Assembly (NCBI RefSeq): GCF_009674485.1
Contig: NZ_WKJJ01000011.1
Span: forward strand, 62,001-126,000
Source: Pseudoduganella rivuli
GTDB taxonomy: Bacteria; Pseudomonadota; Gammaproteobacteria; Burkholderiales; Burkholderiaceae_D
DNA: 64,000 bases
Direction: 5' to 3'
Of the stretch, positions 8,701-16,235 are shown piece after piece. The first letter of the stretch is position 1. Each line of letters begins with the position of its first letter. The notes beneath the pieces are model-generated. The model saw only the letters and a program-made list of their open reading frames with translations, did no database searches and was not told where the DNA came from. The position numbers were made by a program, and so were the translations under genes.

Positions 8701-10261
8701 CCAGCCGGACGTGATCCTGATGGACGCCGTGATGCCGCACATGGATGGCTTCACGGCCTGCGCCCGCCTGCAGGAAATGCCGGGCGGCAGTTCGATTCCC
8801 GTGTTGATGATCACGGCGCTGCAAGACAATTCGTCGGTGGAACGCGCCTTTGCGGCCGGCGCTTCGGACTATATTCCGAAGCCGATCCACTACGCGGTGC
8901 TGTCGCAGCGCGTGCGCCGCATCATCGAAGCGAACCGCGCGGAAAAACGCATCCGCCACCTGGCGTACAACGATATCCTGACCGGCCTGCCGAACCGCAC
9001 GCTGTTCTTCGAATTGCTGGGCCAAGGCATCGAACAGGCCAAGAGCAACGCCAACCTGCTGGCCGTGCTGTTCATGGACCTGGACCGCTTCAAGTACGTC
9101 AACGACAACCTGGGCCACGACGTCGGCGACCGCCTGCTGGTGGCCGTGGCGCAGCGCGTGCGCCACAGCGTGCGCAATGTCGACACGGTGGCGCGCCTGG
9201 GCGGCGACGAATTCACCGTGGTGCTGGGCGAACTGGACAGCCCGGCCGCCGCGGCCAGCGCGGCCCACAATATCTGCCGTGTGCTGTCGGCGCCGTTCCA
9301 GATCGATGGCCACGACATCTTTGTCACCAGCAGTGTCGGTATCGCCATGTACCCGCACGATGGCGACGACGTCGCCACCCTGGTCAAGCATGCGGACAGC
9401 GCGATGTACCGCGCCAAGAAAACCAATACCGGCTTCCAGTTCTACGAAGCGTCGATGGAACATTCGATTTCCGAGCACGTGCGCCTGGAAAGCGATTTGC
9501 GCCGCGCGCTGGAACAACAGCAGCTGGAAGTGTTCTACCAGCCGCAGGCCACGCTGGAAGATGGCCGCGTGATCGGCATGGAAGCGCTGGTGCGCTGGCG
9601 GCATCCGGTGCGCGGCATGGTGTCCCCGGCGGAATTCATCCCGCTGGCCGAGGAAACCGGCCTGATCATCCCGCTGGGCGACTGGGTGCTGCGCACCGCC
9701 TGCGCCCAGCTGAAAACCTGGATGATGCAGGGTCTGCCGCAGTTGCGCGTGGCGGTCAACCTGTCCGTGCGCCAGTTGCTGCAAAAAGATTTCACGGCGT
9801 CGGTCGAGACGGTGCTGGCCGACACCGGCCTGCCGCCGCACCTGCTGGAACTGGAAATCACGGAAAGCACGCTGATGGAAAACGCGCAGGATACGCTGAC
9901 CGCCCTGCACCGCCTGCGCGCGCTGGGCGTGCGCCTGTCGATCGACGACTTCGGCACCGGCTATTCGTCGCTCTCGTACCTGAAGCGCTTCCCGGTCGAC
10001 ATCATCAAGATCGACCGCTCGTTCGTGCGCGACGTGCCGCAGGATTCCGACGATGCGGCCATCGTCACCGCCATTATCGCGCTGGCGCACAGCCTGCGCC
10101 TGGAAGTGGTGGCCGAGGGCGTGGAAACGGAAGCGCAGCTGCACTTCCTGAAAGCGCGCCGCTGCGATTTGCTGCAGGGATACCACCTGAGTCCGGCCGT
10201 GCCGCCGGACCAGTTTGCACAGCTGATACGGCAACGGGAAGCGGCGCTGACGCGCGACTGA
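5798..10261 (+). CDS. CHASE8-like hybrid histidine kinase with HPt, three REC modules, GGDEF and EAL
   Basis: 1487 residues from GTG 5798 (ATG 5804 is equally possible). Order: TM1 (about 18-38); a periplasmic CHASE8-like domain with 'ALLFHSAENARDVVSTTL'; TM2 (about 178-202); HAMP; HisKA with SHEVRTPLNG (His near 281); HATPase with DTGIGM and GGTGLGLAI; a degenerate receiver (about 510-620); an intact receiver (AEDN, LMDCSMPEMDG); HPt with AHALKGSSGNLGA; a third receiver (VDDD, LMDAVMPHMDG); GGDEF with LGGDEF (near 1133); and EAL with GMEALVRW and DDFGTGYSSL. All phosphorelay and both c-di-GMP motifs look intact, so synthesis, breakdown or switching are all possible. Its operon with two periplasmic binding proteins suggests ligand-controlled c-di-GMP output. 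Confidence 0.93.
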   Translation: MIMFRNYLRRTGFRRQLTVIVSTSILGLALFSSLMNSWEARGRMRDHFTEQGQRIADNLARQSTLALLFHSAENARDVVSTTLAFPDVTGLQISDAKHRVLLLQEQHRGSKLGEMPGAQASPQHASLVGESKDAWLFAAPVFGGQTEASPFDMQEQQPQLLGYVHVQVGKDTLDRLTWSLLLGNLALTLSFAAILLGLVRLATRHMINPLNALSDLMRRAEAGESGMRAAPAGPRDLIDMAQAFNKMMNVLEQREAELKESRDAAVNMAEMKAQFAATVSHEVRTPLNGVVGMLDMLKEMRLTQRQQECVDVAWNSSRTLIDLINNVLDFSKMEAGKLTLEETDFDLRKLVEEVLELVARPAQQKSLELSYHLAEGVPERVTGDALRLRQILINLLGNAVKFTDKGEVSLRVELLDGQQFGLRFIVRDTGIGMTADVQSHLFESYVQPDPSTTRRYGGTGLGLAICRQLVGLMSGEISVSSTPGAGTTFEFTALCRPSATQLTLDADPLLAQVRILAIDASATVRALLGQVFTQHAMPHFLADGGNKAMTELKAAADAGQPYRIVMMDVNLVDEHGIDIANRISAAGLAPQLLLMDRHGGGNMAGAATHATVPKPLRVSRLLNALHEMLAGRAQEPELTLKPALPGQVPTLPAPSSRQFRVLVAEDNRTNQMVAAGMLAMNNCVCEFASNGLEAVEAAKRSRFDMILMDCSMPEMDGYEATAHIRTHEESLGIRTPLVAMTANTQRGDAEKCMAAGMDDYLAKPITLLELRHKLHRWLPGQGGALPIPTETPQERHGDSPQGSPLDRAVFDKLREILGTALPHAVSPFLEDSPVYLNELEQAVYANDAETARARAHALKGSSGNLGATDLSALAQKIEELAIARRLDQVPPLLPALRAEYNQVATFLDAEVNAGGNDSHTPQEELAQVLVVDDDRSTRSTLRYTLQRDGFQVEEASDGEEALAMLKRFQPDVILMDAVMPHMDGFTACARLQEMPGGSSIPVLMITALQDNSSVERAFAAGASDYIPKPIHYAVLSQRVRRIIEANRAEKRIRHLAYNDILTGLPNRTLFFELLGQGIEQAKSNANLLAVLFMDLDRFKYVNDNLGHDVGDRLLVAVAQRVRHSVRNVDTVARLGGDEFTVVLGELDSPAAAASAAHNICRVLSAPFQIDGHDIFVTSSVGIAMYPHDGDDVATLVKHADSAMYRAKKTNTGFQFYEASMEHSISEHVRLESDLRRALEQQQLEVFYQPQATLEDGRVIGMEALVRWRHPVRGMVSPAEFIPLAEETGLIIPLGDWVLRTACAQLKTWMMQGLPQLRVAVNLSVRQLLQKDFTASVETVLADTGLPPHLLELEITESTLMENAQDTLTALHRLRALGVRLSIDDFGTGYSSLSYLKRFPVDIIKIDRSFVRDVPQDSDDAAIVTAIIALAHSLRLEVVAEGVETEAQLHFLKARRCDLLQGYHLSPAVPPDQFAQLIRQREAALTRD

Positions 10262-10269
10262 GCCACCGG

Positions 10270-10302
10270 GCAGTGTCCGGCAAAGGAAATGCCGGCCACT
10301 GC
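10270..10302. terminator. Bidirectional hairpin between convergent genes
   Basis: A 13-bp stem (10270-10282 with 10290-10302) has one mismatch and a 7-base loop. It sits between the stop codons of the hybrid kinase (10261) and the FAD protein (10328). No T-tract follows on either strand, so it may act as a pausing or 3'-end-protecting hairpin rather than a classical intrinsic terminator. Confidence 0.5.
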
Positions 10303-10327
10303 GGCTCGCCAGGCCAGTCCGATCGGA

Positions 10328-11695
10328 TTATTCGATCAACTTGTCCGCCAGCAATCGCGCATAGCGCCGCAAATCCGGCACGGCGGTCGCTTCCCAGTAA
10401 TTCGCCTTGAGCCACGGTCCGATGTAATACATCACGTCCGACGCCCGCCCCGCAGCGTCGATCACCGCGCAATCGGTACCGATATCCAGTCCCAGGCCCA
10501 GGCTGTCCGTGCGGACCAGACCATCATCGAGCAGCTGGCTGACCAGCGCATTGCGCGCCTGCCGCGGATCGGCGCACGGCCCGGTGCAATTGATGACCCA
10601 CGCCGCCAGTATGGTGGCGTCCCGCTCCGCCCCGCGCAATTGCACGGTGGCCGCGACGCCGGCCCCGCACTTGTCAAAACCACGCACGCGTCCCGCCACC
10701 GCGCGCACCACGCCGTCCTTCAGCGCCGCATCAAGCCGGTCAGCCACGGCGGGAGCCAGCCGGTGGCGATGGGTATCCCAATAGGGCTGCACATGGCGCA
10801 AAAACCGTTGACGTTCGCGCTCGGAATACGCCAGCCAGATGTCCGCCGTCACCGGGCGCAGCAACGCCATTCCTTCGCGCCAGTCGCGGCCTTCCGCCGC
10901 CAGTCGCAGAGCGTAGCGGCGAAAGCCGCGCAACTGCTCACGCACGGTCGACGCGTCACCCCAAATCATATCCGGCGTCTGGCCCGCCGAAGGCGCATGG
11001 CTGCCATGCCGGTGGTACTGCGGCAGCAAGCCGCGCCGCGACACGGCCGTGATCTGCCGCTGCGGATTACGGTTCAACAGCGTGATGGCCATGTCGACCG
11101 CGGTCAATCCCGTGCCCAGCAATAACACCGGATCGTCCGGGCCTATGCCGTTGACCCTGCTTTCATCCCATGGATCCCGCAGATAGCAGCCACTGTCATA
11201 AAACCCCATGTCGGCCACACGCACGTCCCGCGCGGCAAAGTGCCCCAGCGCCAGCACGACCTTATCCACCCGGCGAATCGCGCCCGATTCCAGGGTCGCC
11301 AGCGCGCCGCCCTGCTCCGGCGCCACGCGCGTCACCTGTTGATACAACCGCTCCAGTGTGGCGCCGGGGTGCGCTTGCAGCTCCGCCTGCGCCAACAACC
11401 ATTCGAGATAGTCGCCGTACAACTTGCGGGAAACAAAGCTGCCGGAGTCGATCCCGGGCACGCGGGCGCGCGCGAATTCCAGGAAGTGGCCGGGAGCGTC
11501 ATCGAACGCACTCATATTTCCAGCCGGTACATTTAACGTGTGGTCGGGACTTTGCGTGCCATACGCCATGCCGCGCGCCGCGTGACCGCTGCCGTTGGCA
11601 AGGATGACGTGGACCGGGCCGCCCGGCCGGCGTAGCAGGCGCACCGCTGTCACTGCGCCGGAAAAACCGCCGCCGACAATCAGGATTGTTTTCAT
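10328..11695 (-). CDS. FAD/NAD(P)-binding oxidoreductase (YdhS/HpaE-like FAD_NAD_bind family)
   Basis: 455 residues. The N-terminus is a classic dinucleotide-binding motif, ILIVGGGFSGAVTAVRLL (residues 4-21), followed by 'GMAYGT' and 'LNVPAGNMSAF', both typical of the FAD-NAD(P)-binding family (PF13454). A second nucleotide-binding loop appears at 'VLLLGTGLTAVDMAITLL', and 'VINCTGP' near the C-terminus matches the FAD-contacting end. It may oxidise or hydroxylate a small molecule; substrate is unknown. It is divergent from cysC with a 127-bp shared upstream region, so it may belong to the same regulon as the sulfation genes, but this is inference. Confidence 0.8.
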   Translation of the reverse strand: MKTILIVGGGFSGAVTAVRLLRRPGGPVHVILANGSGHAARGMAYGTQSPDHTLNVPAGNMSAFDDAPGHFLEFARARVPGIDSGSFVSRKLYGDYLEWLLAQAELQAHPGATLERLYQQVTRVAPEQGGALATLESGAIRRVDKVVLALGHFAARDVRVADMGFYDSGCYLRDPWDESRVNGIGPDDPVLLLGTGLTAVDMAITLLNRNPQRQITAVSRRGLLPQYHRHGSHAPSAGQTPDMIWGDASTVREQLRGFRRYALRLAAEGRDWREGMALLRPVTADIWLAYSERERQRFLRHVQPYWDTHRHRLAPAVADRLDAALKDGVVRAVAGRVRGFDKCGAGVAATVQLRGAERDATILAAWVINCTGPCADPRQARNALVSQLLDDGLVRTDSLGLGLDIGTDCAVIDAAGRASDVMYYIGPWLKANYWEATAVPDLRRYARLLADKLIE

Positions 11696-11822
11696 TATTC
11701 CCTTTTCGCATATGGTTATTACTTTTACGAATTATAGCGTTGCAAACGGCGGAAAAACTTGGCTACTGGAACGCAGTTGCTACGGTATGATTTGAATACC
11801 CCCGCCCACACCTCTTAAAAAT

Positions 11823-12440
11823 ATGAAATCAAGCAATACCGTATGGCATCACGCAACGGTCACGCGCGCACGGCGCGAACAACTCAACGGGCATAAAGGC
11901 GTGCTGGTCTGGTTTACCGGCCTGTCCGGGTCCGGCAAATCCACGCTGGCGCACGCGGTAGAAGAACGGTTGCACCAGGCAGGCTGCCATACATTCGTGC
12001 TCGATGGCGACAACGTGCGCCACGGCCTGTGCGCCGACCTGGGCTTTTCCGACGTGGCGCGCAAGGAAAACATCCGGCGTATCGGTGAAGCGGCGAAGTT
12101 GTTTGTCGAGACCGGCGTTATCGTGCTGACCGCGTTCATTTCTCCGTTCGAAGCGGACCGGGAACGCGTGCGCAAGCTGGCAGGCAACGACGATTTCATT
12201 GAAATCTATTGCCGCTGCCCCGTGGAAGTGTGCGAGAGCCGTGACGTGAAAGGTTTGTACAAGCGCGCGCGGGCCGGTGAAATTGCCCATTTCACGGGGA
12301 TTTCGTCACCGTATGAACCACCACGCGCGCCGGAACTGGAGCTGGAAACGTCCGTGTTGTCGCTGGAGGCATCCGTCGATTCGGTGCTGGCGCTGCTCCG
12401 GTCCCGCAAAGTGATCGGTTCGCTGGGACCTGCGGCATGA
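11823..12440 (+). CDS. cysC: Adenylylsulfate (APS) kinase
   Basis: 205 residues, the normal length for stand-alone CysC. It phosphorylates APS to PAPS, the sulfate donor of sulfotransferases, in the cytoplasm. Walker A is GLSGSGKST (residues 33-41). Other family signatures are 'FVLDGDNVRHGL', 'DLGFSDVARKENIRRI', 'TAFISPFEADRERVR' and the C-terminal 'FTGISSPYEPP'. No sulfate-reduction genes (cysDN, cysH, cysIJ) are nearby. With cysQ overlapping it and a sulfotransferase 4.6 kb downstream on the same strand, the setting suggests PAPS is made here for sulfation rather than for cysteine synthesis. Confidence 0.95.
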   Translation: MKSSNTVWHHATVTRARREQLNGHKGVLVWFTGLSGSGKSTLAHAVEERLHQAGCHTFVLDGDNVRHGLCADLGFSDVARKENIRRIGEAAKLFVETGVIVLTAFISPFEADRERVRKLAGNDDFIEIYCRCPVEVCESRDVKGLYKRARAGEIAHFTGISSPYEPPRAPELELETSVLSLEASVDSVLALLRSRKVIGSLGPAA

Positions 12441-13234
12441 ACGTCACCACCGAACTGCTTGACACCCTGTGCGCGATTGCCGGCGAAGCCGGGCACGCCA
12501 TCATGGAAGTCTATGAGGGCGACATCGCCGTCATCGACAAGGCCGACCAGTCGCCACTGACCGTGGCCGACATGCGGGCCGACGCCATCATCCGGGCGCG
12601 CCTGGAGGCTGCCTTCCCCGGCATCTACATCCTGTCGGAAGAATCGCGCTCGCCGGAACAGGCCGGCGCGGACCACGCGCCGTTCTTCCTGGTCGATCCG
12701 CTCGATGGCACCAAGGAATTCGTCAAGCGCAATGGCGAATTCACCGTCAATATCGCGCTGATCGCCGATGGCGTCCCCGTTGCCGGGGTTGTCTACGCGC
12801 CGGCGCTGTCGACACTGTATTACGGCGGCGCGGGGCTGGGCGCGTGGTGCCGCGACGCCGGCGGACTGCGCCCGTTGCAGGCGGTGCGGTGGGACCCGTC
12901 CACGCCGCTGCAAGTGATCGGCAGCCGTTCGCATGGCGCGGAAGAATTGAATGCCTGGCTGCAAAAGCTGCCGTGCGCCCATGAATTCGTCGCGGCAGGC
13001 AGTTCGCTGAAGTTTTGCCGGATTGCCGAAGGCGCCGCGCACGCCTATCCCCGGTTCGGCCTGACCAGCCAGTGGGATACGGCGGCCGCCCATTGTGTTT
13101 TGAACAATGCCGGCGGCGCCGTGCTGGCGCTGGATGGGCAACCGCTGCGCTATGGCATGGGGCTGCCGATCCTCAACAGCCATTTTCTGGCCTGCCATGC
13201 CGCCGATGCCAACTGGCTGCTGAATCTGCCCTGA
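12437..13234 (+). CDS. cysQ: 3'(2'),5'-bisphosphate nucleotidase
   Basis: 265 residues, starting inside the cysC stop (ATGA overlap), so translationally coupled. It hydrolyses 3'-phosphoadenosine 5'-phosphate (PAP), the by-product of PAPS-dependent sulfotransfer, to AMP. The inositol-monophosphatase fold is shown by the acidic metal site 'LSEES' (residues 66-70), 'DPLDGTKEF' (about 87-95) and the second motif 'QWDTAAAHCVLNNAGG'. Coupling APS kinase with PAP phosphatase gives a PAPS supply plus product-clearance unit. It is followed by a strong intrinsic terminator, so cysCQ form their own transcription unit. Confidence 0.95.
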   Translation: MNVTTELLDTLCAIAGEAGHAIMEVYEGDIAVIDKADQSPLTVADMRADAIIRARLEAAFPGIYILSEESRSPEQAGADHAPFFLVDPLDGTKEFVKRNGEFTVNIALIADGVPVAGVVYAPALSTLYYGGAGLGAWCRDAGGLRPLQAVRWDPSTPLQVIGSRSHGAEELNAWLQKLPCAHEFVAAGSSLKFCRIAEGAAHAYPRFGLTSQWDTAAAHCVLNNAGGAVLALDGQPLRYGMGLPILNSHFLACHAADANWLLNLP

Positions 13235-13259
13235 CCGGCCCGCGCCGGCGCCAACAACA

Positions 13260-13282
13260 ATCCCGCTGCGGCGGGATTTTTT
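13260..13282 (+). terminator. Rho-independent terminator after cysCQ
   Basis: A perfect 7-bp GC-rich stem (13260-13266 with 13271-13277), 4-base loop TGCG, followed directly by a run of six T. It lies 25 bp after the cysQ stop and separates cysCQ from the downstream biosynthetic genes. Confidence 0.9.
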
Positions 13283-13544
13283 ATTGCCCGGAGATTATCA
13301 CTGCGGCGTATCCCAGCTATCACTGGAACAGATGTCCCAACTGATTCGTTTATACCATCATAAAAGTCGTAAGCTATTGATTTATTTCTAGAAATCAATT
13401 TCCATTGCGCAATAGAATATTTTCACTAATTCTCACAAATTGTCACAACTTGCCTCAAATTTAGGCTATTATTTCGCGCTGCAACATTCATTACTCTAAA
13501 ACAATCAATGTTGCACATATGCCATACAATTTGAGGAGCTTTGC
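13283..13544 (+). promoter_or_regulatory. AT-rich leader of the ThDP/sulfotransferase gene run, with 9-bp inverted repeat
   Basis: This gap between cysQ and the ThDP gene carries no ORF I can support and is clearly more AT-rich than its surroundings. It contains an inverted repeat, TGCAACATT at 13480-13488 and AATGTTGCA at 13507-13515, with 18 bases between the arms. A good ribosome-binding site (GAGGAG, about 13532-13537) precedes ATG 13545. A TTGTCA at 13440-13445 and TATTAT at 13467-13472 resemble promoter boxes but their 21-bp spacing is too long. The inverted repeat could be an operator or a leader hairpin. Confidence 0.45.
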
Positions 13545-15428
13545 ATGTTAGAGAACGCCGAGTTTTTGCAGCACGAGCAGTCCCTTCGAACCGGCAGGCA
13601 GCCAGCGGTTGCCGCAACCGACACTTCAGAAATGTCCATGGACATGGCCGACCTGCTGGTCGCCTACCTGGAACAGCTGCAAATCGACTTCGTGTTCGGC
13701 GTGCCTGGCGGCGCAATCGAACCCCTGTATGACGCCATCGCCCGCAACCAGCGCCGTGGCGGCAACCTCACCCACATTCTCGCGCGCCACGAAGCCGGCG
13801 CAGCTTTCATGGCGGACGGCTATGCCCGTGAAACCGGCAAGATTGGCGTCTGCATTTCCACTTCCGGTCCCGGCGCCACCAACATGCTGACCGCGGTCGC
13901 CACCGCCTATGGCAACAACGTGCCAATGCTGGTGATCACGGGCCAGCCGGCCTTGCCATCGTTCGGCAAGCATACGCTGCAGGAATCGGCCTGCACCGGC
14001 ATCGACGTGCTGGGCATGTTCCGTCACTGCACCCGCTACAACTCGCTGGTCTCGCATCCGCAACAGCTCGAGTGGAAATTGATCACCGCGCTCCAGCACG
14101 CCACGCGTGCCCCGGTCGGTCCCGTGCACCTGTCGGTGCCGGTCGACGTGTTCCGCGCCCCCAGCACGCACCGCAAGCCCAATTACGACATGACCGCACT
14201 GCTGCGCCCGGCCTCGCTGATTGACAGCGGCGCAATCGAGACGCTGCGGGGCATGCTGGCCAATGCCCGCAATGTCGTGATCCTGGCCGGCGGCGGCTGC
14301 GGGGACTCGATTCATTCGATTCTGCAGTTTGCACAGTTGAAAGGCGCGACCTTTGTCACCACGCCAGACGGCAAGGGCCTGGTCAGTCCGCAGCACCCGC
14401 TCTACCGGGGCGTGTTCGGCTTTGGCGGCCACAACTCGGCCGAAGCGGCGCTGAACGATCCGTCCGTGGACCTGATCCTGGCGGTCGGCACCAGCATGGG
14501 CGAATGGAATACCGGCGGCTGGAATTCCAGCCTGCTCAACGACCGCCTGGTGCACATCGACGAGTCGGAAGAACACCTGGCCCGTACGCCAATGGCGCGC
14601 TACCACCTGCGCGGCAGCCTGCGCGCCATCTTCGATCGCTTGGTCGAGCGCATGCACGAACTGGGGCAGCATACCGACCCGGTGGTCGAGCGCCGCCGCG
14701 CGGGCGTCAAAGCTGCCGCCATGAAGTGGAAGCCCGCCGACATGCTCGATGCGCCAGAGGCCTTCACCAGCGATGCGGTACCGATCAAGCCGCAACGCCT
14801 GATGAAAGAACTGGGGGAGATGTTCCCGCGCAGCACCCGCTTCCTGGCAGACACCGGCAACAGCATGGCGTGGGCCACGCATTACCTACAGGCGCGCGAC
14901 CGCCGCATGGGCGAACGCCGCTTCGGCGGCGGCGACCGTCCGCGCGACCTCGGCAAGCGCCAGAGCACCGGCGGCTGGCTGCGCCTGATCACGCACTTCG
15001 CCCCGATGGGCTGGGCCATCGGCGCCGCCATCGGCACCGCGGCCGGCAACCCGGACGCGCCCGTCGTGTGCATCACCGGCGACGGCGCCATGCTGATGAG
15101 CGGCCAGGAATTGTCGGTCGCCGTAGCTGAGCAGCAATGCGTGATTTTCGTCGTGCTGAACGACGCCGCGCTCGGCATGATCAAGCACGGCCAGCGTCTG
15201 GCCGGCGCCGAACGCATCGGCTACGACATGCCGCGCACGGATTTCGCCGCCATCTCGCGTGCCCAAGGTGGCCGTGGCTATACAATCCGTTCGGCGGCCG
15301 ATTTGCAGGCGCTGGACATCAAGTCCATTTGCAACTATCCGGGTCCGACCCTGCTGGATGTCTATATCGATCCGGAAGAAGTTCCGCCGATGAGCAGTCG
15401 CATGCGCGTGCTGATGGACGGGGTTTGA
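13545..15428 (+). CDS. ThDP-dependent enzyme of the acetolactate synthase/pyruvate oxidase superfamily
   Basis: 627 residues. Three-domain ThDP enzyme: an N-terminal PYR domain from about residue 33 with 'VFGVPGGAIEPLYDA' and the cofactor-activating Glu in 'ILARHEAGAAFMADGYAR'; a central nucleotide-type domain; and a PP domain with the ThDP/Mg motif starting 'GDGAML' and ending 'VVLND'. It probably joins or cleaves a 2-oxo acid-derived two-carbon unit. The first 30 residues are an extra tail. Because the next genes are citrate-synthase-like proteins and a sulfotransferase, not ilvN/ilvC, I infer specialised metabolism rather than branched-chain amino acid synthesis. Xsc-type sulfoacetaldehyde chemistry cannot be excluded. 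Confidence 0.88.
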   Translation: MLENAEFLQHEQSLRTGRQPAVAATDTSEMSMDMADLLVAYLEQLQIDFVFGVPGGAIEPLYDAIARNQRRGGNLTHILARHEAGAAFMADGYARETGKIGVCISTSGPGATNMLTAVATAYGNNVPMLVITGQPALPSFGKHTLQESACTGIDVLGMFRHCTRYNSLVSHPQQLEWKLITALQHATRAPVGPVHLSVPVDVFRAPSTHRKPNYDMTALLRPASLIDSGAIETLRGMLANARNVVILAGGGCGDSIHSILQFAQLKGATFVTTPDGKGLVSPQHPLYRGVFGFGGHNSAEAALNDPSVDLILAVGTSMGEWNTGGWNSSLLNDRLVHIDESEEHLARTPMARYHLRGSLRAIFDRLVERMHELGQHTDPVVERRRAGVKAAAMKWKPADMLDAPEAFTSDAVPIKPQRLMKELGEMFPRSTRFLADTGNSMAWATHYLQARDRRMGERRFGGGDRPRDLGKRQSTGGWLRLITHFAPMGWAIGAAIGTAAGNPDAPVVCITGDGAMLMSGQELSVAVAEQQCVIFVVLNDAALGMIKHGQRLAGAERIGYDMPRTDFAAISRAQGGRGYTIRSAADLQALDIKSICNYPGPTLLDVYIDPEEVPPMSSRMRVLMDGV

Positions 15429-15431
15429 AGC

Positions 15432-16235
15432 ATGAGCGACAACTTCAGCGAGGTGATCAGCACTGCCATCTGGCACGAGCAAGCCGAGCCGGACAATCCG
15501 TTCGCGGCAGCCGTGGCGCGTTGCCACGGTTACGACGTGTACGGACAATTGATCGCCAAAGCCGGGTACATCGAATACCTGTACCTGCTGTTAAAAGGCG
15601 AGCGCCCTGATGCCGCCGCCACGTCTGCGTTGAACATACTGGCAGTGGCACTGGCCAACCCGGGCCCGCGCGACCCGTCCGTGCATGCTGCCATGGCGGC
15701 AGGTGCTACTGGTGCACCCGCAGCCTCGGCACTGATGGCCGCGATCGCTGCTGGCGCCGGCAGCGCTGGCGGCGCGCGCGAAGTGCTGCTGGCCATGCAA
15801 ACCTTCTCTGATTGCGGCACAGACCTCGCGGCGTGGCAGGCTCGCATCGCCGCACCGGCCGAGACGCGGCCCAAGTACTGGCCGCAACTTGAACACGTGC
15901 CTGGTTTCGATCCCCACGGTGTACGCTGCGCCACCCCGGTACTGCAACTTTTGGTGGCACTTCAATCCGCATTGCCGAACGGCAGCACCGCCTGGCTCGC
16001 GCGTAATCGCGCCCTGCTTGAACAAGCCGCAGGTATCCCGTTGGCGCAGAACGGCGTCGTCGCTGCTGCGCTTACCGATCTCGGACTGAGCGGCGACGAA
16101 GCTGAAATGTTGACCCTGCTGTTGCGCTTGCCCGGTGCCGCAGTTCATTCGCTGGAGCAAAAGCAGCGAGGCTACCGCCAGTTCCCATTCCTGGAACTGG
16201 CGCTGGAAAATGATCCCGGAAAGGCGCAGGCATGA
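15432..16235 (+). CDS. Citrate-synthase-fold protein A, catalytic residues apparently lost
   Basis: 267 residues, about the length of short citryl-CoA-lyase-like members. Family landmarks can be aligned by eye: 'AKAGYIEYLYLLLKGE' (the substrate-domain strand/helix), 'GSAGGAREVLLAM' where citrate synthases have an HGGA-type loop, 'VPGFDPHGVRC' where they have GFGHRVY/GFGHPV, and 'PLAQNGVVAAALTDLGL' where they have NVDG. The active-site His of HGGA appears as Ala and the NVD Asp as Asn-type, so normal condensation chemistry is doubtful. It starts 4 bp after the ThDP gene and overlaps the next gene by 4 bp. Confidence 0.75.
   Translation: MSDNFSEVISTAIWHEQAEPDNPFAAAVARCHGYDVYGQLIAKAGYIEYLYLLLKGERPDAAATSALNILAVALANPGPRDPSVHAAMAAGATGAPAASALMAAIAAGAGSAGGAREVLLAMQTFSDCGTDLAAWQARIAAPAETRPKYWPQLEHVPGFDPHGVRCATPVLQLLVALQSALPNGSTAWLARNRALLEQAAGIPLAQNGVVAAALTDLGLSGDEAEMLTLLLRLPGAAVHSLEQKQRGYRQFPFLELALENDPGKAQA

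Noticed and set aside
11759..11791. TTGGCT and TATGAT as a cysC promoter
   Set aside because: Spacing is 21 bp; the alternative -10 TACGGT is a poor match, so no firm call was made.
13440..13472. TTGTCA and TATTAT as a sigma-70 promoter for the ThDP gene
   Set aside because: The 21-bp spacer is too long for a standard promoter; no better pair was found.
13545..15428. Reading the ThDP enzyme as the branched-chain amino acid acetolactate synthase IlvB
   Set aside because: No small subunit or ilvC follows; it is in a specialised operon, so only the superfamily was assigned.
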